Shown: piece by piece, positions 41,831 through 50,847 of the stretch
Layout of the letters: every line of letters begins with the position of its first letter
How positions within the stretch are numbered: the first letter of the stretch is position 1
Assembly: GCF_900116445.1 (NCBI RefSeq)
Contig: NZ_FPBH01000035.1
Location: 30,912-94,911 of the forward strand
Length of the DNA stretch: 64,000 bases
From: Paraburkholderia aspalathi
Lineage (GTDB): Bacteria > Pseudomonadota > Gammaproteobacteria > Burkholderiales > Burkholderiaceae
Direction of reading: 5' to 3'
The notes under the pieces: model-generated
What the model saw: the letters and a program-made list of their open reading frames with translations, nothing else
The model's database searches: none
Told to the model about the DNA's origin: nothing
Program-made: the position numbers and the translations under genes

Positions 41831-42880
41831 TCAAAGCGACGACGACGCTACGATCCGCGCGCGTGAAACCGGGAGCGTCGGCCGTGTCGTCTCGCCCGGC
41901 AAGGCGGACACCGGCAGGTCGTCGGCATAAACCGGCGAGCCGGCCACGGCGCGCCGCGGCATCCTGGCCCGTGGATCGCGCACGTGTTCGTCGGTGCGCT
42001 GGAAATGCGCGACGAGATGATCGATAAACGTGCGCACTTTCGCCGGCAAATGAAGGCGGCTTGGATACGCGATCGTGATTTCGATCTGCGGCAGGCGGTA
42101 ATCGCCGAGCAACGGGACCAGGCGCCCGGACGCCAGATCGCGGCCGATCAGGTAGCTCGGCAAAATAGCTACGCCCATTCCCAGCAAAGCGAACTGCCTC
42201 AGCATCTCAGTGTTGTTCGCGGCAATCGCGTTGGTGGGTCTCACACGGACTTCACCCTGCGGTCCGGTAAACACCTTTTCATCGCCGCCCTGCTCCGAAG
42301 GCCGGCTCAGACACGGATGCTTCAACAGATCCTCAGGACGGGTCGGAGTACCGTGCTGCTCAAGATAAGCGGGCGTCGCGCACACCGTCATATAGCCGGT
42401 GGTCAATCGCCGCGTGACGATGCTCGCGCTGCGCATCTGCCGCGCGACCATAATGCCGACGTCGAACCCCTCTTCCACCAGATCGACGTGGCGATCCGCC
42501 AGCGTGACATCAGGCATGACTTCCGGATAACGCTCCGCATAAGACTGCACCACCGGCGCGAGGCTATGCAGCCCGAACACCACTGGCGCAACGATGCGCA
42601 GGGTCCCGACCGGTTCGTGATTGCGCGCCACCACCATCTGCTCGACGCCTTCCAGGTCGTCGAGAATATGGCGCACGCGTTCCAGATAGGTGGTGCCGGA
42701 TTCGGTCAGCGAGAGACGCCGCGTCGTGCGATTGAGCAGCCGGGTACCAAGGCGCGCTTCCAGATCTGCGACGTGGCGCGTGACGACGGCAGTGGAAAGA
42801 TCCAGCGCGCCGGCCGCGCGGACGAAACTGCCAAGGTCGGCAACCTTGACGAATACGCGCATCGACTGCAATTGATTCAT
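41831..42880 (-). CDS. LysR family transcriptional regulator
   Basis: A 349-residue LysR protein: MNQLQSMRVFVKVADLGSFV, the recognition helix LSTAVVTRHVADLEARLGTR, then LLNRTTRRLSLTESGTTYLE. The effector domain starts LRIVAPVVFGLHSLAPVVQS; the closest subgroup is the DmlR/AaeR-like LTTR. The chain is about 45 residues longer than usual at its C-terminus (after HLVAHFQRTDEHVRD), with a Pro/Arg-rich tail. ATG at 42880 has AGGAG 7 bases upstream. The targets are not evident; the gene upstream, divergent, encodes a small protein. Confidence 0.9.
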   Translation of the reverse strand: MNQLQSMRVFVKVADLGSFVRAAGALDLSTAVVTRHVADLEARLGTRLLNRTTRRLSLTESGTTYLERVRHILDDLEGVEQMVVARNHEPVGTLRIVAPVVFGLHSLAPVVQSYAERYPEVMPDVTLADRHVDLVEEGFDVGIMVARQMRSASIVTRRLTTGYMTVCATPAYLEQHGTPTRPEDLLKHPCLSRPSEQGGDEKVFTGPQGEVRVRPTNAIAANNTEMLRQFALLGMGVAILPSYLIGRDLASGRLVPLLGDYRLPQIEITIAYPSRLHLPAKVRTFIDHLVAHFQRTDEHVRDPRARMPRRAVAGSPVYADDLPVSALPGETTRPTLPVSRARIVASSSL

Positions 42881-43136
42881 GGGACGACTCCTGCCTCGGT
42901 AAAGCCGGGCCGGCGCAACGCTGCCGCCTGTGTCGACCCGCGCGACAAGGCGCGCGCGGATTTGCCCAACGATTCGATTGTATCGACCCGATCATGTCCC
43001 AACCCTGACCTGAACATGACAATCCGGTCAGGTTTCTGAGGCGCTCGCGACACTATTGCGAGGCTTATTGCGGATATTAGGTAGGTATAAACCCTTAGAT
43101 GCTGGTAAGATAGCGGCCGAAAGGAAATCAATCGCT

Positions 43137-43349
43137 ATGCCACATCGTTTTCAGCTTTTCGAAAAAATCGCGTTTTCACTGGTTTGCTGGTCTGCCGCAG
43201 CCTGTTCGGCCTTCATCGCTTACGAGCGGTGCCCGGAACTCAAGATTGCCCTGCACGTCGGTGAAGAAGTCCTGCGCTACAGCGGGCAGTATTCGTTCGT
43301 CTGCGCCACGCCGGTGGCAGACGCCTGCGCTCAGTTGCCGGCGAGCTGA
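43137..43349 (+). CDS. Small hypothetical protein with one hydrophobic segment
   Basis: 70 residues starting MPHRFQLFEKIAFSLVCWSA with a hydrophobic stretch at about 10-27 that may be a membrane anchor or signal peptide, and four cysteines in total. AAGGAAA precedes the ATG at 43137. The rest is short and neutral. I do not recognise it. It lies divergent from the LysR gene and convergent with tetR. Confidence 0.5.
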   Translation: MPHRFQLFEKIAFSLVCWSAAACSAFIAYERCPELKIALHVGEEVLRYSGQYSFVCATPVADACAQLPAS

Positions 43350-43396
43350 TCCGCCGGCATTCGTCATATTGCGCGGGTATCACGCCCGCATTCGTA

Positions 43397-44014
43397 TTAC
43401 GGATCGCGCCCGAACACCACGCGCGCGAAAAATCCCGCCAGCACCGTTTCAGCCATCTCCGACGACACGTTCTGCGGGTCGACCGTGTAGAAGAACTGCA
43501 CGCCGTCGCACAAGCCCATCAAACCCATCGCCAACGTCTCCGCCGGTAGCGGTAGCGGCGTGCCGACTCGCGTCGAAAACTCGCGGATGTACGCGCTCAA
43601 CTGTTCAAGCTTCTCGTGCAGGAACGCGTTAAAGCGTATCCGGAAGCGGCCGTCACGCACGGCAAGCAGCTTCGCCTCCACCCACAGCAGGAAGCACTTG
43701 TTCTCGCGATGCAGGTTGCTGTAGTAGCGCAGCACGCGCTCTTCCATCTCCTCGCGCGTCGCCGCATTTTCGAAGATGGTCTGCAAGCCCGCTTGCATGG
43801 CCTCGTGGTCGCGCCGCAGTAACTCGAGAAACAACTCGTTCTTGCTGCGGAAGTTCGAATAGAACGCGCCGCGCGTATATCCCGCCGCCCCGGCGATGTC
43901 TTCGACACTCGCCGCGACAAAGCCTTTCTTCATAAAAATCGCTTGCGCAGCATCGAGCAGACGCAGGCGCGTCTGGTCTTTGCTCTGCTCGCGAGTAAGT
44001 CGTTGCCGTTTCAT
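43397..44014 (-). CDS. TetR family repressor of the RND efflux operon
   Basis: 205 residues. The N-terminal TetR helix-turn-helix reads ARLRLLDAAQAIFMKKGFVA-like KDQTRLRLLDAAQAIFMKKG, then ASVEDIAGAAGYTRGAFYSN. The helical ligand domain follows. It is divergent from the efflux operon, with a 28-base imperfect palindrome (44057-44084) in the shared control region, the usual arrangement for local repression of an RND pump. The inducer is probably a pump substrate. Confidence 0.92.
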   Translation of the reverse strand: MKRQRLTREQSKDQTRLRLLDAAQAIFMKKGFVAASVEDIAGAAGYTRGAFYSNFRSKNELFLELLRRDHEAMQAGLQTIFENAATREEMEERVLRYYSNLHRENKCFLLWVEAKLLAVRDGRFRIRFNAFLHEKLEQLSAYIREFSTRVGTPLPLPAETLAMGLMGLCDGVQFFYTVDPQNVSSEMAETVLAGFFARVVFGRDP

Positions 44015-44056
44015 GGGCGCAAGTCTAGCACCGAAAAGAATTCCAATTCACACCAA

Positions 44057-44084
44057 CATTCAAATACAGGTGTGTATTAGAATG
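44057..44084. promoter_or_regulatory. Palindromic operator between tetR and the RND operon
   Basis: A 28-base imperfect palindrome, outer CATTC/GAATG arms and inner ATACA/TGTAT, matching at 11 of 14 positions. It lies 42 bases from the tetR start and before the adaptor gene, as expected for a TetR site acting on both. Confidence 0.7.
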
Positions 44085-44200
44085 CGACCAATCATTCGAA
44101 GTCAGACGCGTATGCCAATTGCATGTTTCGGCCCTCGTGTCTTCGCTGGCGAGCCGCTGCGGCTTGCCGTGTTCGTTCGCTGTCTCCAGTTGGGGTAATT

Positions 44201-45427
44201 GTGAAGCGTCCCGGTCCTCCCGCATCGTCTGCGATGCGCCAGCAACCTCATCGGTATGCCCGTTCCGCGCGCTTGCGCCGCGCAGCATTTGCCCTCGCGC
44301 TCGCCGGTATGGTCACGCTCGCCGCGTGCTCGAAGAAGGAAGCGGCTGCGCCCGCGCCGCGTCCGGTAGTCGCCGTCGCCGTGCATGCGGACGGCAGCGC
44401 GGCAGCCGCGGCATCGTTGCCCGGCGAAGTGCAGGCGCGTTACTCCACTCCGCTGTCGTTTCGCGTCGGCGGCAAAATCATCGAACGGCGCGTACGCTTG
44501 GGCGACGTCGTGAAGAACGGGCAGATCGTCGCCCGGCTCGATCCGGCGGATGCCCAAAAGAACGCCGCCAGCGCGCAGGCTCAACTCGAAGCCGCACAGC
44601 ACAGTCTCGTGTATGCGAAGCAGCAACTCGATCGCGACCAGGCACAGGCGAAAGAAAACCTGATTGCGCCCGCTCAGCTCGAACAGACCACCAACGCGTA
44701 CGCCTCAGCCGCCGCGCAGCGCGACCAGGCCGCGCAGCAGGCGGCGCTGTCGAAAGACCAGTTGCAGTACACCACGCTCAGTGCCGATCACGCCGGCGTG
44801 ATCACCGCCGAACAGGCCGACACCGGCCAGAATGTGTCCGCGGGACAAGCCGTCTATAACCTCGCATGGAGCGGCGATATCGACGTCGTCTGCGACGTGC
44901 CGGAAAGCGCGCTCGCCGCGCTCTCGGTCGGACAGACCGCGCAGGTCACGCTGGCTGCGCTGCCGGGCCGCAGCTTCAAGGCGCGTGTGCGCGAACTGTC
45001 GCCCGCCGCCGATCCGCAAAGCCGCACTTACCGCGCCAAGCTCACGCTCGACAATCCCGGCCCGGACGTACGCCTCGGCATGACCGCTGATATCGCACTT
45101 GCCGCGCCGTCGTCCTCGGATTCATCGACCAACGCATCGGCCAACTCAACGGCCAACGCCTCGGCGAGCCAGAACGGTTCCTTCACCGTGCCCGCCACCG
45201 CCCTGTTCCACGACGGCACGCAGCCGGCTGTGTGGGTCGTGCGTGCCGCGGACAACGCGCTGGAACTGCGCCGCGTGACGGTCACGCGCTATAACGAGCG
45301 CACGATCGTGATCGGTCAGGGGCTTAAGGAGGGTGAACGCGTCGTACTGCAAGGCGTGCATACCGTGACCGCCGGCGAAAAAGTCCACGTGATCCCGCCG
45401 CTGCATCCCGAGGACTTCGCTTCATGA
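44201..45427 (+). CDS. RND efflux periplasmic adaptor (membrane fusion protein)
   Basis: A 408-residue lipoprotein adaptor; lipobox LAAC with Cys about 43. A biotinyl-like/barrel-sandwich segment (SFRVGGKIIERRVRLGDVVK), a helical hairpin rich in Ala/Gln, a beta-barrel (YRAKLTLDNPGPDVRLGMTA) and a C-terminal membrane-proximal domain are visible. A Ser/Asn/Ala-rich insertion (about 325-350) precedes the last domain. I prefer the GTG at 44201, preceded by GGGG; an ATG at 44234 is possible. The stop overlaps the pump gene by 4 bases. Confidence 0.9.
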   Translation: MKRPGPPASSAMRQQPHRYARSARLRRAAFALALAGMVTLAACSKKEAAAPAPRPVVAVAVHADGSAAAAASLPGEVQARYSTPLSFRVGGKIIERRVRLGDVVKNGQIVARLDPADAQKNAASAQAQLEAAQHSLVYAKQQLDRDQAQAKENLIAPAQLEQTTNAYASAAAQRDQAAQQAALSKDQLQYTTLSADHAGVITAEQADTGQNVSAGQAVYNLAWSGDIDVVCDVPESALAALSVGQTAQVTLAALPGRSFKARVRELSPAADPQSRTYRAKLTLDNPGPDVRLGMTADIALAAPSSSDSSTNASANSTANASASQNGSFTVPATALFHDGTQPAVWVVRAADNALELRRVTVTRYNERTIVIGQGLKEGERVVLQGVHTVTAGEKVHVIPPLHPEDFAS

Positions 45428-48400
45428 GCACCACGCATGAAGAAGGACGCTTCAACCTGTCCGCATGGGCGCTGCGCCATCAGGCGCTGGTCGTTTTCCT
45501 GATCGCGCTCGCTACCGCATTCGGCGTTCTCGCCTATACACGTCTCGCGCAATCCGAAGACCCGCCCTTCACGTTTCGCGTGATGGTGATCCGCACCTTC
45601 TGGCCCGGCGCGACCGCGCGCCAGGTGCAGGAGCAGGTCACCGACCGCATCGGCCGCAAATTGCAGGAAACGCCCGCCATCGATTTCGTGCGCAGCTACT
45701 CGCGCCCCGGCGAATCGTTGATGTTCTTTTCGATGAAAGACTCGGCGCCGGTCAAGGACGTGCCCGAAACCTGGTATCAGGTGCGCAAGAAAGTCGGCGA
45801 TATCGCGGCGACCTTGCCGCAAGGCATTCAGGGCCCGTTCTTCAACGACGAATTCGGCGACGTCTACACCAACATCTGGACGCTCGAAGGCGACGGCTTT
45901 TCCGCCGCACAACTGCACGACTACGCCGACCAGTTGCGCACGGTGCTGCTGCGTGTACCGGGCGTCGGCAAAGTCGATTATTTCGGCGATCCGGACCAGC
46001 ACATCTATATCGAGATCGCCAACACGCAGCTCACGCGCCTCGGCATCTCGCCGCAGCAACTCGGCCAGGCCATCAATTCGCAGAACAGCGTCTCGCCGGC
46101 CGGCACGCTGACCACCACCGACGACCGCGTGTTCGTGCGCCCCACCGGCCAGTTCAAGGACGTCAATGCGCTCGCCGACACGCTGATCCGCATCAATAAC
46201 CGCTCGTTCCGTCTCGGCGACATCGCGACCATCAAGCGCGGCTACGACGATCCGGTCGCCACGCAGATGCGCGCCGGCGGCAAGGAAGTGCTCGGCATCG
46301 GCGTAACGATGCAGCCGGGCGGCGATGTGATTCGTCTGGGCAAGGCGCTCGATCAGCAGATGGTCACGCTACGGGCCTCCCTGCCCGCCGGCTTGCACCT
46401 CGTCGAAGTGTCGAGCATGCCGAACGCGGTGGCGCATTCGGTCGATGATTTTCTCGAAGCCGTCGCCGAGGCGATTGCGATCGTGCTGGTGGTCAGTCTG
46501 CTGTCGCTGGGCGTGCGCACCGGCATGGTGGTCGTGATCTCGATACCTGTCGTGCTCGCCGTCACGGCGCTGTGCATGTATCTGTTCGATATCGGCCTGC
46601 ACAAGGTGTCGTTGGGCACGCTGGTACTCGCTTTGGGGCTATTGGTCGACGACGCGATCATCGCCGTCGAGATGATGTCGGTGAAGCTGGAGCAAGGCTG
46701 GAGCCGCACGCGCGCTGCTGCCTATGCGTACACGAGCACCGCTTTCCCGATGCTGACCGGGACGCTCGTGACCGTCTCCGGCTTCCTGCCGATTGCGCTC
46801 GCCAAGTCGAGCACCGGCGAATACACGCGCTCGATTTTCGAAGTGTCGGCCATCGCGCTGATTGCGTCGTGGCTGGCCGCCGTCGTGCTGATTCCGTTGC
46901 TCGGCTATCACATGCTGCCTGAGCGCAAACGGCAGGCACACGAAGCGGAAGATCACGAACACGATATCTACGACACGCGGTTTTACAGGCGCCTGCGGGG
47001 CTGGATCGGCTGGTGCATCGAGCGGCGCTTCGTCGTGCTGGCGATCACCGTCGTGCTGTTCATTCTGGCCATGGCAGGCTTCACGCTGGTGCCGCAGCAG
47101 TTCTTCCCGAGCTCCGACCGTCCCGAGTTGCTGGTGGATGTGCGTTTGCCCGAAGGCGCGTCGTTCGAAGCGACGTTACGGCAAGCGGAGCGGCTGGAGA
47201 AAGTCCTCGTGGGCCGTCCGGAAATCGATCATACGGTGAACTTCGTCGGCACCGGTGCGCCGCGTTTCTATCTGCCGCTCGATCAGCAATTGCCGCAGCC
47301 GAATTTCGCGCAGTTCGTGATCACGGCGAAATCCGTGAAAGATCGCGAGAAGCTTGCGCAATGGCTCGAACCGGAATTGCGCAACAACTTTCCGGCGATC
47401 CGCACACGCCTGTCGCGCCTCGAGAATGGGCCGCCGGTCGGCTACCCTGTGCAGTTCCGCGTGAGCGGCGACGATATCGCCACCGTGCGTTCGATCGCGG
47501 AGCGCGTCGCCGCGACCATGCGCGCCGACGGCGGCACCCGCAACGTCCAGTTCGACTGGGACGAGCCCGCCGAGCGCTCGGTGCGCTTTGAAGTCGATCA
47601 GAAGAAGGCACGCGAACTCGGCGTGACCTCCGAAGACATCTCGAGCTTCCTCGCGATGACGCTGTCCGGCTATACCGTCACGCAGTATCGCGAGCGCGAC
47701 AAGCTGATCAGCGTCGATCTGCGCGCCCCCAAAGCGGAGCGCGTCGACCCCGCGAAGCTCGTCACGCTGGCTATGCCGACGCCGAACGGCCCGGTGCCGC
47801 TCGGCACGCTCGGTCATTTGCGCAATGACCTCGAATACGGTGTGATCTGGGAACGCGACCGGCAACCTACCATCACCGTGCAGTCCGATGTCGCGCCCGG
47901 CGCGCAAGGGATCGATGTCACGCATGCCGTCGACAAAGCCCTCGGCCAGATTCGCAGCACGCTGCCGGTCGGCTACCGGATCGAGATCGGCGGCTCGGTC
48001 GAGGAAAGCGGCAAGGGGCAGACGTCGATCAACGCCCAGATGCCGATCATGATCATCGCCGTACTGGTGCTCCTGATGGTCCAGTTGCAGAGTTTCGCGC
48101 GCGTGCTGATGGTGGTGCTGACCGCGCCGCTCGGCCTGATCGGCGTGGTGTTGACGCTGCTGTTGTTCGGCCAGCCGTTCGGCTTCGTCGCGATGCTGGG
48201 GGTGATCGCCATGTTCGGCATCATCATGCGCAACTCGGTGATTCTGGTCGATCAGATTGAGCAGGACATTGCTGCGGGGCATAAGCGCTTCGACGCGATC
48301 GTCGGCGCGACGGTGCGACGCTTCCGGCCAATCACACTGACCGCAGCCGCCGCCGTACTCGCGCTGATTCCGCTGTTGCGCTCGAACTTCTTCGGCCCGA

Positions 48401-48546
48401 TGGCAACCGCACTGATGGGCGGCATTACGAGCGCGACCATCCTCACGCTGTTCTATCTACCGGCCCTGTACGCGATGTCGTTCAGAGTACGCAACGACGA
48501 GCGCGAGCCGTCGGCGCCGTCCGCCACAACGCATTCGGGGAACTGA
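45424..48546 (+). CDS. RND efflux transporter, inner-membrane pump
   Basis: A 1040-residue resistance-nodulation-cell division pump with 12 membrane segments and two large periplasmic loops. The proton-relay aspartates appear as GLLVDDAIIAVEMM around residue 410; PFFNDEFGDVYTNIWTLEGD and ENGPPVGYPVQFRVSG lie in the loops. EDPPFTFRVMVIRTFWPGAT near the N-terminus is typical of a branch found in adaptor-pump-OprM operons of unclear substrate range. It exports small molecules using the proton gradient. It overlaps the adaptor gene by 4 bases and the OprM gene follows after 4 bases. Confidence 0.95.
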   Translation: MSTTHEEGRFNLSAWALRHQALVVFLIALATAFGVLAYTRLAQSEDPPFTFRVMVIRTFWPGATARQVQEQVTDRIGRKLQETPAIDFVRSYSRPGESLMFFSMKDSAPVKDVPETWYQVRKKVGDIAATLPQGIQGPFFNDEFGDVYTNIWTLEGDGFSAAQLHDYADQLRTVLLRVPGVGKVDYFGDPDQHIYIEIANTQLTRLGISPQQLGQAINSQNSVSPAGTLTTTDDRVFVRPTGQFKDVNALADTLIRINNRSFRLGDIATIKRGYDDPVATQMRAGGKEVLGIGVTMQPGGDVIRLGKALDQQMVTLRASLPAGLHLVEVSSMPNAVAHSVDDFLEAVAEAIAIVLVVSLLSLGVRTGMVVVISIPVVLAVTALCMYLFDIGLHKVSLGTLVLALGLLVDDAIIAVEMMSVKLEQGWSRTRAAAYAYTSTAFPMLTGTLVTVSGFLPIALAKSSTGEYTRSIFEVSAIALIASWLAAVVLIPLLGYHMLPERKRQAHEAEDHEHDIYDTRFYRRLRGWIGWCIERRFVVLAITVVLFILAMAGFTLVPQQFFPSSDRPELLVDVRLPEGASFEATLRQAERLEKVLVGRPEIDHTVNFVGTGAPRFYLPLDQQLPQPNFAQFVITAKSVKDREKLAQWLEPELRNNFPAIRTRLSRLENGPPVGYPVQFRVSGDDIATVRSIAERVAATMRADGGTRNVQFDWDEPAERSVRFEVDQKKARELGVTSEDISSFLAMTLSGYTVTQYRERDKLISVDLRAPKAERVDPAKLVTLAMPTPNGPVPLGTLGHLRNDLEYGVIWERDRQPTITVQSDVAPGAQGIDVTHAVDKALGQIRSTLPVGYRIEIGGSVEESGKGQTSINAQMPIMIIAVLVLLMVQLQSFARVLMVVLTAPLGLIGVVLTLLLFGQPFGFVAMLGVIAMFGIIMRNSVILVDQIEQDIAAGHKRFDAIVGATVRRFRPITLTAAAAVLALIPLLRSNFFGPMATALMGGITSATILTLFYLPALYAMSFRVRNDEREPSAPSATTHSGN

Positions 48547-48550
48547 GATC

Positions 48551-50089
48551 ATGGCTATCCTTGCATTCCCTCGACACGCGCGCCTCACCCTTCTCGCCGG
48601 CGCTACGCTGACGCTGGCCGCCTGCTCGTTCGGCCCGAACGGCGAGCCGCCTGCCATGCCGCAACCAGCTCACTACGGCGCCGAAGCGCAACCGACGCAA
48701 ACCGTGCCGGCACAAGGCGTCACCCAGCAATTCGTGGTCGGCGCAAAGCCCGTGCCCGAATGGTGGAAGCTGTATCAATCGGAGGCGCTGAACGCGCTGG
48801 TCGACGAAGGCTTGCGCAACAGCCCGACGCTCGCCGCGACGGACAAGAGCCTCGCTGCCGCGCGCGAGCAACTGCGCGCGCAGATCGGCAGCTCGATGCT
48901 GCCGACCATCGACCTGGGCGGCCAGGCCACCCGCAACCGCGCGCTGGCGATCCCCGAGGCAGGTCCGAACACGTTCCTGTACAACATCTTCGTCGGCCAA
49001 TTGCAGGCGCACTACACGTTCGACCTGTTCGGCGCCGCGCGTCTCGCCGACGCCGCCCTCGCCGCCCGCGTGAACGTGCAGGCCTATCAGTTCGACGCCG
49101 CACGCCGCGCGCTAGCCGCCAACATCGTAACGGCCGCGATCACGAGCGCCGCATTGCGCGCGCAGATCGACACGACCGAGCGCCTCGTGACGCTTGCCAA
49201 CGATCAGGCGCGCGACACGCAACGGCGCTACGTATTGGGCGCGGTCTCACACGCCGACCAGTTGAGCGCACAACAAAGTGCCGCGAGTCTGTCAGCAAGT
49301 TTGCCGGGCTTGAAGCAGCAATGGCTGACGACGCGTCATGCCTTGGCCGTCCTACTCGGCCGCACACCGGACGCCGCCCCGGACGACCTCGAGCTTGCGC
49401 AACTACACGTGCCTGAACAGGTGCCCGTCGTAGTGCCATCCGAGCTGCTGCGCACCCGCCCCGACATCCAGGCTGCGGACGCCGCGCTGAAGGCCGCGGC
49501 GGCCGACGTCGGCGTGGCGACGGCGCAGATGTTCCCGAGTCTCTCGCTGAGTGCATCGATGGGACAAGGCGGCTTTAGCTGGCCGGTGGCGCTATCCGGC
49601 GCGGGGGCGATATGGAGCATTGGCGCGTCTTTGTCACAACCGCTGTTCCATGGCGGCGCCTTGTTCGCACAGCGCCGCGCGGCTGTCGACACGTACGACG
49701 CCACGGTTTCGCAATATAAGCAGACCGTACTGACCGCATTCCAGAACGTCGCCGACACGCTCGCTGCACTCCAGCACGACGCACAAGCTCTCGACGCCGC
49801 GAACATTGCAGCGCGCTCGGCGCAAGGGATTTTCGACGAAACATCGGGACGTTACCGACTGGGCGCGCTGCCGATCGCATCGACGCGCTCGAGCGAGCAG
49901 CAGTTCCGCAACGCACAGCTCGACGAGATTCGCTACACCAGCGCACGGCTAACGGACACGGCGGCCCTGTTCCACGCGATGGGGAATCCACCATTGGAGG
50001 CGGAGCGGTCTGCATCCGCAGCGTCTGCATCTACGACGGCCTCGGCGACGCCGGGGGTTCCTACGGCCAACGTGGGCGCCTCAAACTAA
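48551..50089 (+). CDS. RND outer-membrane channel lipoprotein (OprM/NodT family)
   Basis: A 512-residue outer-membrane efflux lipoprotein. The signal peptide ends in LAAC with Cys25 as the lipidated residue. FDLFGAARLADAALAARVN and the repeated helical pairs (about 100-280 and 310-480) form the TolC-like alpha-barrel; RTRPDIQAADAALKAAAADV and SWPVALSGAGAIWSIGASLS are OprM-typical. It completes the tripartite pump with the two preceding products. The C-terminus ends in an Ala/Ser-rich tail. Directly downstream starts repeat-rich DNA. Confidence 0.93.
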   Translation: MAILAFPRHARLTLLAGATLTLAACSFGPNGEPPAMPQPAHYGAEAQPTQTVPAQGVTQQFVVGAKPVPEWWKLYQSEALNALVDEGLRNSPTLAATDKSLAAAREQLRAQIGSSMLPTIDLGGQATRNRALAIPEAGPNTFLYNIFVGQLQAHYTFDLFGAARLADAALAARVNVQAYQFDAARRALAANIVTAAITSAALRAQIDTTERLVTLANDQARDTQRRYVLGAVSHADQLSAQQSAASLSASLPGLKQQWLTTRHALAVLLGRTPDAAPDDLELAQLHVPEQVPVVVPSELLRTRPDIQAADAALKAAAADVGVATAQMFPSLSLSASMGQGGFSWPVALSGAGAIWSIGASLSQPLFHGGALFAQRRAAVDTYDATVSQYKQTVLTAFQNVADTLAALQHDAQALDAANIAARSAQGIFDETSGRYRLGALPIASTRSSEQQFRNAQLDEIRYTSARLTDTAALFHAMGNPPLEAERSASAASASTTASATPGVPTANVGASN

Positions 50090-50119
50090 ACCAGGGATTC
50101 CGTAGTTATGGCTGCGGAC

Positions 50120-50155
50120 TTATCCCCAGTTTATGTTGAAGAGGCTGTTGAAAAC
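50120..50155. repeat. 36-nt DnaA-box-like repeat, copy 1
   Basis: Begins TTATCCCCAG, then TTTATGTTGA, and ends CTGTTGAAAAC. It aligns base by base with copies at 50286, 50440 and 54876. The sequence after it (about 45 bases) is also loosely shared between the first three copies. Confidence 0.8.
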
Positions 50156-50285
50156 TATCTGACAAGCGGGCTAACGCGTTGAACGCGCTGTGATTTTTGG
50201 TCACGGTGCGGAATGAACCAGGGGATGCTGAACGTGCCTCTTGACTTTGGTTAAAGCCGTTGGGATGCCTCACCATGCCAAAACG

Positions 50286-50321
50286 TTATCCCCAGTTTAT
50301 GTTGACAGGGCTGTTGATAAC
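50286..50321. repeat. 36-nt DnaA-box-like repeat, copy 2
   Basis: TTATCCCCAG, TTTATGTTGA, CAGGG, CTGTTGATAAC: with the preceding G the ends GTTATC and GATAAC are inverted. It lies 166 bases from copy 1. Confidence 0.85.
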
Positions 50322-50439
50322 TACGGGGCTACGCGCTTAAGTGCTTGATGCAGATCGGTTTGCTGCGTGGGGTGCGGGCTGATGCAGAGGATAATCGACT
50401 ACGCGGGCGCGACGCCGGGCCGTATTGCGAAGAGCCGCC

Positions 50440-50475
50440 TTATCCACAGATTTTGTTGAAAGGCATGTTGATAAC
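50440..50475. repeat. 36-nt DnaA-box-like repeat, copy 3 (perfect DnaA box)
   Basis: TTATCCACAG, ATTTTGTTGA, AAGGC, ATGTTGATAAC. The first nine bases, TTATCCACA, are the consensus DnaA box, and the inverted end, TGTTGATAA, differs at one position from it. It lies 154 bases from copy 2. Confidence 0.85.
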
Positions 50476-50595
50476 ATCGGGACATCCGGCGTAAGTGCTT
50501 GAGCGCGCAACGAAATCAAACGTAGATCTTTGGAACGCCGTCCAACCAGCGCATGGTTTTAGGAATGACTCTTCGGCGCGCGTAGCGCCGCCGGA
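50476..50595. other. Intergenic, no gene recognised
   Basis: Sequence between the third short repeat and the long interspersed repeat. Nothing beyond a loosely shared flank of the short repeat is visible. Confidence 0.35.
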
Positions 50596-50847
50596 AGTAT
50601 GACTCCCTTGTCACAAGCACGTGCAGGGGCACGAACCCAGATTCCAGATGCACCACTACCCGTTGCAAGCTACGGTGCCCACTTAGCATTAGCGGTTTGA
50701 GCTGCTTTCTTTTGCCTACTTTTCTTTGCAGCCGGCAAAGAAAAGTAGGTGCCGCCCCGCACAGGGGCAACGCTAATAGACCACTAACAAAACAAGGAAA
50801 GGCCAAAGCCCCAGGAACACGGACAAAAGCGCCGCAAAGGCAAAAAT
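50596..50847 (-). repeat. Long interspersed repeat, copy A (3' flank of lipid A acyltransferase gene)
   Basis: About 250 bases with strong similarity to 63562-63815 on the opposite strand. Core blocks shared include the segment around GCCCCGCACAGGGGCAACGC and AAAGGCCAAAGCCCCAGGAA. A perfect 15-bp hairpin lies inside (CCTACTTTTCTTTGC at 50715-50729, GCAAAGAAAAGTAGG at 50735-50749). The repeat starts at the base next to the acyltransferase stop codon. A 62-codon frame here (50697-50885) is probably a by-product of the repeat. Confidence 0.85.

Noticed and set aside
50120..50475. Replication origin, suggested by DnaA-box-like repeats
   Set aside because: No dnaA, parAB, repA or gidA-type genes nearby and no AT-rich unwinding region next to the boxes.
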